Assembly: GCF_030272615.1 (NCBI RefSeq) | Contig: NC_081405.1 | Location: 473,790,008-473,854,007, forward strand | Source of the DNA: Cryptomeria japonica | Lineage: Eukaryota; Streptophyta; Pinopsida; Cupressales; Cupressaceae | Direction: 5' to 3' | DNA length: 64,000 nt | Shown here: piece after piece, positions 23,719 through 34,324 of the stretch | How the letters are laid out: the number at the start of each line of letters is the position of its first letter | How positions within the stretch are numbered: the stretch's first letter is position 1 | Notes under the pieces: model-generated | Seen by the model: the letters and a program-made list of their open reading frames with translations, nothing else | Told to the model about the DNA's origin: nothing | Database searches by the model: none | Position numbers and translations under genes: made by a program

Positions 23719-26690
23719 TTATCCTTGAAAAACCATCGAAAGGTGAACTCATAGATAAATCAATTCCTGATCCCCTTCTCCACCTACCATCTGTGACTTC
23801 CACACTTGCAACCACCTTACCTTTGATTTCTATTCCCCTAAACATTTCTTATCCTCCAAGGTCATCTATACGCCTTCACAATTTAGCCAACTACATCAAC
23901 ACTAGTCTACCTCCTGCTAGCACTATTCATGGGTCGTGTGTTGGTATTTTGGTATGGTTTTGTCATTGATGTCAACACCTACTTTGGAGATCCAACAACA
24001 TTTACCAGCAAGCATTAATCTATGCAACAGTTACTGGTATATGGTTCACTGATAGGATATAATGTTCACCGGTACCTGGAATGATATGGAAGACACTTGA
24101 TAATGTCCAAGACATCGTATGGACACTTTGTTTTGAAGAAGTAATCATTGGTATATTCATATTTGCATATTTACTTTTACCAGCAAATAGGTCCAAGTTA
24201 TCTAGGGTTACACCGACAGGTTTATCTTTTCCAGATCAGCATGGCACGCTATGAAGATGATTTATTATTGATGTAAATGCATTAAGCCGACATGTTTAAT
24301 CGGTTATTGTATTGGATATTATATTGTATGTAAAATGTTTTTATTGTAATATCTTTTAGAGCCAACCTACTAAAATTAGTCTTAGGGTATGGTATAAATG
24401 TAAGATCTTATTTGTAAGATCAAGTGTGGAATGCAAAAAAGATTTGAGTGAAGGTATATGCGAGATCAAGCAGAGGCATACATGAAGACATCATCTGAAG
24501 GTGAAGTTAGGTTTTTGTAGAAGCATATTAGCATTACACTGGTACTGAATTCAGCATATGAAGATGTGATTTTGTACAGTACATTCTTATTGGATTTAAC
24601 CATCCAGCTGTAGTCAGTGTGACTCCCATTTGTGATTGAGCAGTCAGCTCTAGGCTGTTGGCATTTCTGCATGTGCAGACCCCTCTTTGTACACTTACTA
24701 TCTGCAGTAGTATCATCTGATTGTGGGTAAGGTTTCCCACCATGGTTTTTCCCCTTACAAGGTTTCCACGTACAAATATTGGTGTCATGTGTTGTGGATG
24801 ACTTTGTGTTTATGTTTCATGCATTAATTCTTACCGGTATGGAAATTTACTATTAACACTGTCTACCGGCATACTTAATTGGTTTACCGGTATTAAGCAT
24901 TAAGTTGGTTAATAAGTTTTGGTTTGAATTTATTAGACAACTAATTCACCCCCCCCCTCTCAGTTGTCTCCGGGACCTAACATCGTGCCCTCAAATCACT
25001 TTCCAACCTCCTAGTTTCACTTATCAATATATTGGTGGTGGTGGTGGTGTTTCATCCATGTCCAACCAAATCCTAGGGTTTAACATGGATCATTATGTCC
25101 CTAATGTCCATAATCAACAACCTGACCTTTTGAAAGAAATTTAGGACATGAAAGATCTTATCAACAATTTTAAGGATGGTAATAATAAGAGATCTTACAC
25201 TTTCAAAGAAATATGTCATTTTCCATATGACCCTTCCATTTCAGTTGCACCTTACCCCTTGGTTTTAAAATGCCCAAGTTTCATAAGTATAAAGCTAAAG
25301 ATGACCCTAGAGACCATGCCTATGAATTCTTCATCCTTTGCCAAAAGGTCTCCTATACTGATGTCTACCTTAGAATAATTTTCCCTAAAAGTCTTAGTGG
25401 GGATGCACTCACTTGGTTCTCCGCCCTACACCATGGCTCAATCAAATCTTTCCAGACCTAGTAGAGAAGTTTGTGTCCCACTACGCTTACAACATTGAGA
25501 ATAATGCTTCTATGATGGACTTATGAAATACAAAGAAAAGGCTCAAAGAAAACATCACCAAATTCCTTCAAAGGTGGTGACATATTATCAATAAATTTCC
25601 TTAGGATATACCAGATTCATACCAAATTGAGTTATTCCAACATAACCTAGTACCAGAAGTGTCTAAACCCTTGACTTGTCAATTCTTGGACACCTTTGAA
25701 CAAACCACTAAGAAAGGTCTAGCCTTAGAGCATGTCCTTTTAGAGGAAGGAACATTAAAAAATTATCTAAAATATAAGGTTCCTCGTATAATGACAAGCC
25801 CAAGTATTGGTCTAAAAACAAAAATATCGTCAATGATGGAGTTACCGATGCCAAGCATGTCCAGACCATGACCATCCCTCCCAAACACACCACCGCCAAT
25901 AACTTCTTCAACACTTAACCTAACCCCCATAATCAATCCCAACCTCACAACAATGTCTCCATCCAAGGTCCTCCTCCTCGATCCAACAATCAATCCCAGC
26001 ATGAGTATACTCTGCTCGCCAAACCCATTGAGGTCATCTTGTAGAAAATTGTCCAGGTTGGTGTCGTTGTCTTTCCGATAACCCACCCTTTCGATGAAAA
26101 TCAACATAAACCCCCATGGTATAATAAGAATTAATATTGTGACTACCATTGAGTCAATGGTCATGATACACACAAGTGTATGAAACTAAAGAGCTACATC
26201 CAAGACATAATTCACAAGGGTGATATTGAGGTTGCGACCACTAAGCTTGGTAATTCCAATGACAAAATTAAGATGTACCAAGATCCTTTTTCTAAACATG
26301 GTAAGTAAAAAGCCTCATCATCTCATGAAGTTCACTATGATTACACCAATTATGTTTTCGACTTTGACTCTTTGGTAGGCTGCATAGAACCTATTGATAC
26401 CCATGTCAATACCATCATAATCCAAGGAGCTAATCCTCCCCCTGCTTCTCATAGACTCAAGGTTACAATTCAATGTGTCCCTCCCCCACAATCATCAAGT
26501 CGACCCTCCCAAGCAAAGATAGTCATTCAAGGTGCTTCACCTTCTACTTCATATTCTCATAATGACTACAATGTCACTACTTGTAGAGGAAGAGTAACCA
26601 TTCAGAGAGCTCCTCTCCCTCCTCTGCAAGCCCCCATGTCATGCACTCATCGTTATGATATTTTTTATCATCTCAGTAAGACACCTACAT
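23719..26690 (+). pseudogene. T gag, interrupted by a solo copia LTR
   Basis: Gag of Tat type. The N-terminal Pro/Ser-rich part (23719-23938) continues in the same frame after the solo LTR (24983 on). The capsid-like domain follows with frameshifts: KFHKYKAKDDPRDHAYEFF, PKSLSGDALTWFSAL (about 25270-25440), KFVSHYAYNIENN, FLQRW and PDSYQIELFQHNL. A zinc-knuckle-like block with YCDYH, NGHDTHKC is near 26130-26180. The C-terminal linker (26372-26690) carries four copies of an IQG/IQ motif. At least four stops or frameshifts make it inactive. Confidence 0.85.
23939..24982 (+). mobile_element. Solo copia LTR (1,044 bp) in T gag
   Basis: Starts TGTTGG and ends CTAACA, flanked by an exact 5-bp duplication TCGTG (23934-23938 and 24983-24987). 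It shares the TCATTGATGTCAACA and TTCACCCCCC...CAGTTGTCT blocks with the C1/C2 LTRs in opposite orientation. TATAAATG lies at 24393-24400. The gag frame reads through when the LTR and one duplication copy are ignored, which confirms the boundaries. Confidence 0.93.
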
Positions 26691-26886
26691 AAATATCCAT
26701 CTTGGAACTCCTCAAGACTTCACCCGTTCACAAAGAGATCCTTGAGCAAGCTCTTTCAGAGTCTTGTGTCTCAGATAACATTAATGCAGCCCAATTCCAA
26801 GCTCTCATTGGTAACCTTGTTGCACAACATCACCTTGTTTTCACATCTAAGGATGCCCCATCCACTAACCCATCCCACAACAAACC
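26691..26886 (+). pseudogene. T pre-protease segment, left of N
   Basis: A frame containing LLKTSPVHKEILEQAL, QFQALIGNL and SHNKP matches the segment just before the protease in Tat elements. It is cut by the N insertion at 26887 and resumes at 45614 with KPLHIEAIV. The shared AAACC (26882-26886 and 45614-45618) is the N target duplication. Confidence 0.82.
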
Positions 26887-28760
26887 TATTGTCATCAAAG
26901 TTCACACTCTCGTTGAACGCTCATGCTCAAAAACCTTTTGAAACATGGAAGCAACCTCCAAGTGTGGGACCTTGCGCAATGTGAGGTTAAATCTATGGAG
27001 AAGGTCGACATCCTTAACAATTAGAGTACAGTGTTTGACTAACCCAACACTTGTAAAAACTATTCTAATGATTTAAAGGAGAAAAGGGGAGAAGGAATGC
27101 TAAAAGGGAAATGTGAGGTGATGCACCTAGATTGAAATTATCCTTATCCCTACCTATGACTACACAAAACATCAATGAAGCAACCCAAAGCATACACTGA
27201 TTCCTAGCCTTAATCAACTCCCAATACATATATGAGATCAAAGTTTAATGAATAACTGAGAGGAACTAAAACATCCACAGACAACTCCTATAAGTAGAGT
27301 AGATACAACATATAAATCAAACAAAACTAATAAGAAAAGAAATTCATAACAAAGGCAAGACAATTTTTTGCAAGGTAAATGAAATTGGAAAGAGGTAAAA
27401 CAAAACTAACTTGGTAAATTTATAGTTGCAGAATCATAAAATTATGTAAGAGAAAAAAAGGAGAAGATCCTTCAAAGGTTCCAAAATTGTCTTTATAGGC
27501 CAGTCATAACTCAGATAGAACACTAGGTTCAGAAACCCTAACCAACTAGGGATAGGTTACAAAAAGAAAGGATTAGATCATAAAATACTGATTTGATGGT
27601 TGCATGCCTAAAGATCTTCACTTGGAATGAGAAGGAGAAACAATCCCTGAAATCAAGGAAGCTCATGCAGTGGGATGGTGTCTGATTATCCTCTGCCATA
27701 CCCATAAGTCTTTTGTCTATAATAGATGAGCATGGGCAATAGAAACATAGAAAGGAAGAATCTGTAGGAGCATGGAAAAGTAATGGGATCATCCCTTGGC
27801 CCTCTGAAAGTGGTTGGAGTAGATCGTATTTTATTTAGGCCACCGACGGGTCAGAAACTAATTTTTGACCCATTAAGTCGGCAACTACCTTGCGCACCTA
27901 CTTGAATTTTAATGTGCACCTCTAGTTTGCATTCGTACCATTGGATCCTCCTAATCACGTCCAGATGGATGGTTCATATCACAACATGAGGTCTCCAAAA
28001 GGGCCCATAAAAGAGTTTAAAACAAGGTCATCAATCTCCCTCTTAAGTGAAACTGGATGACCAAGATTGCCCTGAAAAATAGCTGGCTCCACCAGCCTCA
28101 TTGCTAGCCTTATCGGTTTTTCACAACTAGAGATAACCCCTTTACATTAACTATCACAAGACAAAAAAAACCCTTTACTCAACCAAAATGTATCACTATA
28201 TCGCAGGGGTCAAGCGGAGATTACCATAACCGCTGCAACCCCATGATATCCATATTCACTTTTTATATCATTGGCCATCGCTATTCACAACCTTGATTGG
28301 GAGGTCAATCTAGACCATTGCGAAACAATGATAAATACTTTCTTAACATCAATGTCATGGTCCACATCATTGTTTCGCAGAGGGAACCCCACCATGGGCT
28401 CCAACCACTATCAAACCAAGAAAACCAAAGCACTTATCACCATATCATAGCAGGGACCAAAAGGAAAGGCCCAACCGTTGTGAAACATCGAAACCAATAT
28501 AAAAATCCCACCAGCCGATAATGGGTGAAAGGGACTGGTTCCAGGATGAAAAGGGAACCCTCCAACTAGTAACCCTTAAGTGAAATGACCACCTTGACTC
28601 GTCAACAAATAAAAAAAATAAGGCCAAGAAAGGTTATTAAAGAAAAAACCTTAGTGTTTAGGGTTTTTAGGCCTTAGTGAAATAGACAAGGTTTTAACCA
28701 TATGAAGATGTCTTAGATCGGTTGTCTATATGGCTAAGGTTGAAACAAAACTGGTCAACA
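26887..28760 (-). repeat. 3' LTR of N
   Basis: An 1,874-bp LTR matching 43749-45613 with visible divergence throughout. The plus-strand outer edge is TATTGTCATC (consensus TGTTGTCAC) and the inner edge is GGTCAACA. A TATA remnant (CTTTATA, plus) lies at 27491-27497. Confidence 0.9.
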
Positions 28761-28984
28761 TTTTTGGTGACTCAGAGGGGATGGAAAGCCTACTTGGCAC
28801 AAGATTAGTATCCTGGGGAAATCCATTGGTTACAGAGTCAAGATTGAAATGTGATAAGAAACCTTTGCCCCTGCAATCTGTAAAAAAAAATTCTTTGCAA
28901 TCTTAGGGAAGAATGACCATGCTTGTGCACTTCTTCAAAAGATGTAAGTTGACTAATATTTATAGGAGCCAAAAAATAACCTCA
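28761..28984 (-). other. N 3' non-coding end with a misplaced primer-site-like motif
   Basis: Between the end of pol and the 3' LTR. The minus strand lacks a polypurine tract here. On the plus strand the LTR end CAACA is followed by TTTTTGGTGACTCAGAGGGG, which resembles primer sites of Tat-type elements (TGGTGACTC...). Coding direction and the LTR TATA box both say N runs on the minus strand, so this motif is at the wrong end. Confidence 0.55.
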
Positions 28985-29593
28985 AGAGTGAGCCTTGAGG
29001 TGGATGTCGTTGGCTGCAATAGGAAGGGCTTCATTGTTAAGCTTGGATAGGTGGAAAGAACTGGATTCCTTGCAGTAGGTGATGACATATGGGCCACTCC
29101 AAATTGCATCAAATTTGGAGTGCCTACCTAGTTTAGTTCGGTCTGCATCCCACTTTAGGACAAGGTAACCAACCCTTAAGGCCCTATGAGTGGACTTTTT
29201 GTCAAAAAAAAAAATCTACTTGTCCTTGATGGGCATTAACGGTCTGCATGTCCCTATTTTTGGTTTCTTTCAGCTCCATTAGCTCTGCATATCTAACTGT
29301 CATGGGGTCATTCTCCAAGAGCTCTAATTGGTGTGCTAAATTAAGAGTGGGTGATTAAAGAGATAAGGGAAGCCTTGCTTCCCTTCCATATACCAACATA
29401 AAAGGTGAATTTCCAATTTCTCTTGTAGGTGTAATTTTGTTAGCCTATAGGGTTTTCCCTAACTCCAAATGCCAATACCTTTGGTTGTCATCTAAAATCC
29501 TCTTGATGATTCTGATAAGGTTCTTATTTGAGGACTCAGCTAGGTCATTCCCTTGGGGGTAGTAATTATCGACATATGCTAGATTTGGTTGAG
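28985..29593 (-). pseudogene. N integrase C-terminal part
   Basis: Minus strand: NYYPQGNDLAESSNKNLIR with the third catalytic acid, ITPTREIGNSPFMLVYGREA, LELLENDPMTVRYAELMELK, then RALRVGYLVLKWDADRTKLG, KFDAIWSGPYVI and the end near LPIAANDIHLK. These match the end of plant gypsy pol. A frameshift lies at the A/T run near 29206-29216 and stops are present. The upstream part is separated by the solo LTR at 29594. Confidence 0.86.
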
Positions 29594-30717
29594 TGTTGTT
29601 ATTGATGTCAACATTGTATCCCGGTTGGACCTATCCTAATCAGTCTTGGATTTGCTATGATTCTGATCCGGTATGATTGGATCTCTAGAATTAGTTTTGG
29701 ATGCTTACTTTAGATGGTTACATGTTTACCATATTCTATTGGTTCATGTTGTATTTCTCTTGTTGCTATTACTTTTGTTCCCGGTTGGTATTTCTTGGTA
29801 TCAGTTAGCTTTACCGGTAAGCAATATTTTAAGTTTTGGTCAGATGATTTTGGTCCAACTTATGGGAATGGTTTCTATCATGCTAAAGGTGCTTCTTGAT
29901 CATATCCAAACTATTTGGTGGCATTGCATTGGTTGGTGTGCTGTTATGGTGGTCCTATTTGGATCCAGTTAGAGTTTCTATTATTTCACTAAGGGTTTCT
30001 ACTGGTTGGTGAAGCGTGTTGGATTTTGGTCTTAGTGGAATTTCCAGTGGATGTAACTATTTGGTTACTTGAATTAGGTCCATGCTATGTAATGTAAATC
30101 ATAATATTGGTCTGGTGGTATCGTGTGATGTAATTTTTGTAATAATAGGTTTATGAGTATAGGGTTTAGCCGACCTTGTCAATAAGGTTGATGATCTATA
30201 TTTTTAGGTGACTTATTCATGTAATTGGTATGGATGGATGGTTATGTATGCATTATCAGAGAGTGGTTTATGTGCAAACAAGGTTATATCATTCAGTGAA
30301 GGTTTGAGAAGGTTTTGTATTGCAGGGCAGAAATATATGCTTAACCGGAACTGTATCAAGCATTAGTGTATGCTACTTTCATAGTTTATTATTTCTAGAT
30401 TGTAGTCCAATTATTTTTAAGTTAGTGAGGCTTCACTTTTGTGTTGAGCAGTGAGCTCTAAGCGGTTGGCCCGATTTCAAGTGCAATCCCCATTATAATT
30501 ATTTCACATATTGTTGCAGAAGTATTCTCTGTTGTGGGTAGGGTTTCCCACCGTGGTTTTCTACGTCAAAATATTGGAGTTTTTTTTTTTGTTCTTTCAT
30601 GCTTATCTTTCTACCCCATTTCAAAGGTTATGATATACAATAGTTCTAATTTTTTATAGTAAATTGATTCACCCCCCACCCCTCTTAGTTTACTTCCAGT
30701 ATCAAATCTATCTAATA
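29594..30717 (+). mobile_element. Solo copia LTR in N integrase
   Basis: A 1,124-bp LTR starting TGTTGTTATTGATGTCAACA and ending CTATCTAATA (consensus CTATCTAACA), preceded by the family's TTCACCCCCC...CTTAGTTTACTTCC block. It is the same family as C1/C2 and the solo LTR at 23939, in plus orientation. The flanking pentamers TTGAG and GTAGT do not match, so the duplication is lost or the edges have decayed. Confidence 0.82.
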
Positions 30718-30793
30718 GTAGTTTGATGATGTCTTAAAACATACATCATGTTGAACTTCCCATAAACTAATTTGAGCTCCAACAAAAGCTTTG
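30718..30793 (-). pseudogene. N integrase core fragment between solo LTR and M
   Basis: About 25 codons, AFVGAQISLWEVQ..., following the second catalytic Asp (SDY) that lies on the other side of M. CTTTG at 30789-30793 is the M target duplication. Confidence 0.75.
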
Positions 30794-32487
30794 TGTGTGG
30801 GGGAAAAAGTGACACTAAGCAAACATGCCCTAATCTCACTTTCAACCACACACTTGTGGAATACGAAAGAGCCTAGAGGTATCACACAATTGGCTACTTC
30901 TTTTTTTGTGGAAGAGAGAGCCACGGGCTACCTATTAGGATTTCTATTCCTTTGTTGTAATTGAAAGATAAAATGATGCAAGTTCAATTCCTAACCCCAA
31001 AGTGCAAGTACGAACTAATAACAAGATTGCAGAATTGAACTTAAACTATGGAAAGCTGTAAACACAAGGACAAGACAAAAATGCAAATGCATACCCGGAG
31101 TCAAAATCTGAGTGGAAATGTTCAGGACGGGGGTGCGGGCGCCACTGTCCTGATTCTGCACCTGAAACTGCACCTGAAACTGCCACTTTGCAATGTGGAA
31201 AACTGTCCGAACTGCTAAAAATTGTTGTCCGTCAGGAGGACCAGGGCGCCCAGCACCCCTGTCCCAGGGACCAAGGTGCCTAGCGCCCCTGTCTTGGTAG
31301 GACCAGGGTGCCCCACGCCCCTATCCTGGTCTTCTGCTCTGAAACTTGGTGTGTGGTTCTGTCTCCGTCTGCTTCTTTCGGATCTGCAACTTGCGGCGTC
31401 GTCTGAATCCCAAAACCTGCACTTATATCTAAAAAGGTATGGTGGGCGGCTATATAGGGTTTTACCTTAGTCAAACCCCCGCTTTGGTGGTTTCCACCTC
31501 CACGAATAGCCAAGTTGTATTGTAAAAGTAGTGTGTGCAGACCTTGTGTGTGTGCAAGATTCTAAAATGCAAGTAAGCAAACTAGAGCAACCTAGAAAGT
31601 AAACCCTAATTGCTTGTAAATGATAATGTAAATGCTCCAAATCAAGATGCAAAGTGATCTAAAGCATGAATACAAATGATATAATGAGGCTTATGCAAAG
31701 ACATGAAAACAACATGAAATCATACCCAACCCCAAGGGAGGGGTACAAGCCAATCTTCAGTCGGTGATCCCTTATTGCTCTTCAATGTCTTCAAAGCCCT
31801 AAATGGATGAATGAAATTGATGAATGCTTGATGGATGGATGTTGAATGTTGTTGAAGTCTTCAAAGATCTTCTCTTTCGCTGCATAGAAGGCCCTTGAAA
31901 CCAAAAATCTCTGGATCCTTTCAAATGAAGAAAGAGAGCTCTTATATATGAAACCCTAGGTCTTAATTTCAACTTTTGGCTCACCTAGAGATTGAATCTC
32001 CCACCAATTTCTTGGGGTTAAGCTTTATTTTATGATTGGATTGCGCTCCTAAAATTTTGGGAAAAATGTCCGGGACCATGTGCACTCCGGGCGCCATGGT
32101 CCTCTCTGGGCGCCATGGTCCCGACAACTTTTCACCAAATTTTCAGGGCCGTCAGATATGATGATTTTAGAGAGAATCCCAAAGTTACAGCTGATTTCGA
32201 GATGTTTTGACCCTCAAAATCAAGCCCCCAAGTTCAAAATAGGACCTAATTAGGGTTTTTGATTAAATGATGTATTGGAGGAATAAAATGAAAGGGGCAC
32301 ACTTTAATGAAAGGGCCATACTTTATGATGTGGAAGATGATGAAATAGGACCTTAGACCTAATTAATTTAATTAATTAAGTGCTAAAGGGGAAATGCAAT
32401 GCAAAATGCAAAATGCGCCAAGGCGGGTGCTAAACTAGGTGTGAAATTGTACCACCCTAGCAAGTGCGTACAATTTACGACACTACA
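30794..32487 (-). repeat. 3' LTR of M
   Basis: A 1,694-bp LTR, TGTGTGGGGG...ACACTACA on the plus strand, nearly identical to 37818-39499. It has an extra copy of the 12-bp unit GCACCTGAAACT near 31160. The minus TATA box CATATATAAG lies at 31941-31950. Confidence 0.95.
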
Positions 32488-32503
32488 TTTAGCCCCCACT
32501 TTA
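32488..32503 (-). other. Polypurine tract of M
   Basis: Minus strand TAAAGTGGGGGCTAAA directly before the 3' LTR, the plus-strand priming site. Confidence 0.88.
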
Positions 32504-34324
32504 GCGGTCATATGAACACTACATGCATATGCAAGCTAAAGTACATAAAAGTAAACATTATTTGAAAAAGGATATATCCATAAGTCTATCGAACGAAGCC
32601 CCCAGCGGTATCTGCAGTACACAGTTAGGAACCGCACCCTACAAAACACATGTTAGATCACAAAATCATCTAATGCTTACTAAGGAAGGTGATGAAAATT
32701 CAAGGGTAGCTATATGCCCCCCCCCCTATTTCGGCTTGCTAATTTTAGTGAGTTGAAATAGGGTATCATGTTTACCACTTCGAATTGTTAAATAATATTG
32801 ATGACAAATGCTCACAAGAAGATTTGAAATGAGATCAAAAACTAATGGAGAATAATTTGGTAAGAAAGAGGACTAAATCTCAATTCCAACACAACAAAGA
32901 GTGTGAGGATTTGAGAGTTCTCTAACACAAGATGAAGGATGTAAATGGAAACAAAATGCAAAGAGAAGAAAAGAAAGGAAAAAAGCATGAATACACACAT
33001 TGGTGATCCATGAGAAGAATAGTGAGAGGGAAAACATGGACTTCTTGCCCCTAGATCTTGTCTAGGTGATCCATGGGAAAAAAGGACATGGAAAACTAGC
33101 CCCTAGAGTCTGTCTAGGTGATCCATGTAAGGTAGGAGAGTGAGAAAGTCTAGCCTTATGCTGCTAGTTCCACTCAACCTCGTGCATGTATGTGTAAGTG
33201 AGGTTAGAAGCACCTCATAGGAGTCTATGCCCGAGTATTCTACAACTTGTATATGTATAGTACAAAAGCGTGACATCTCACTCTAAGAGTCTGTGCTCTG
33301 GTTCCGAGAATAATCACCTTGCATAAAAGAAAAATGAAGACATCTCGCTCTAAGAGTCTGTGCTCTGGTTCCGAGAATGACCCATTGCTCAAAAAGTGTA
33401 ATGTTTATGTCATAAGCAAAGTAGAACAAGGATACCTACCTTCATCACAAAAGAAGATACCCCAAAAATGCAACAATGTCATAGATCCAAGCAAGAGAGT
33501 TTTGCACTCTTTAAGAAAGGATAAGGTAGTTGAAAAGGGATATCTTGTAGTATGCGTAAAGGAGATCCTTAGAGGAGAAGAGATCTTTGTACAAAAGACA
33601 CCTATCCCCGAGAGGAATTGTCTTAGACAAATATAACATCTTCTAGAATAAGACAAAGAAGAGAATAAGAATGCAATACTTCCTTCTTTTGCGAGTTGAA
33701 AGTGATTCTTAATGAAGGATGATGCTTTTTTTAACCCAATTGGGAGAGTGAATTCATTATGGATGTATTTTACCAAGTGCCAAAAGAGGTTGTAGTCAAG
33801 GACTTACACCTCTTGTAAGAGAGAATCCTTGAACAAACAACAACAAATGTATACAAGGAATAACATCAAGTAATAAAGTTCACACCATCCACAAAATAGG
33901 AAAAAGTGGATCCTTAGATAAAAAATAAGGAAAGATCATTGCCTCCCAAGGATAAGGACAATGAGAAGGACTTACACAATCTTCTAGGGAGAGATTTAGA
34001 CATAAGCAAAATGTACTACATACTCACATGAGTTCATGCAAGCAAGACATTAGTGTATGTAAAATGCTCCTCACAAGAAGTGGGTAGGATAAGAAAGAGA
34101 ATACACATCTTCTCCCATATCTAGGAAAAGATAATTCTAAAAGATGATCAATATTTCCACACTATTACCCCATAGGAACAAGAGATAACATAGAAAAATT
34201 AGGCTATTATGTTGCTTCAAAAATATGATTGCACTTGAAATTGTACCATCATGAATGACAATGAGCCCCCAGTAAATGAGCTACAAATGTCACATAATGA
34301 TGAGCAACATAACACCCATTAATG
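32504..34324 (-). other. M 3' untranslated spacer with short tandem repeats
   Basis: No coding domain. It has two copies of a unit with TCTAAGAGTCTGTGCTCTGG (33270-33390, about 70-bp period) and two copies of a unit with GTCTAGGTGATCCATG (about 33050-33130). Small plus-strand ORFs here (for example 33319-33636) fall in the repeats and are not supported. Confidence 0.7.

Noticed and set aside
28761-28790. Start of a plus-strand gypsy element, from the TGGTGACTC motif
   Set aside because: Coding domains between the two LTRs and the LTR TATA box all face the minus strand, so the motif is reported only as an anomaly.
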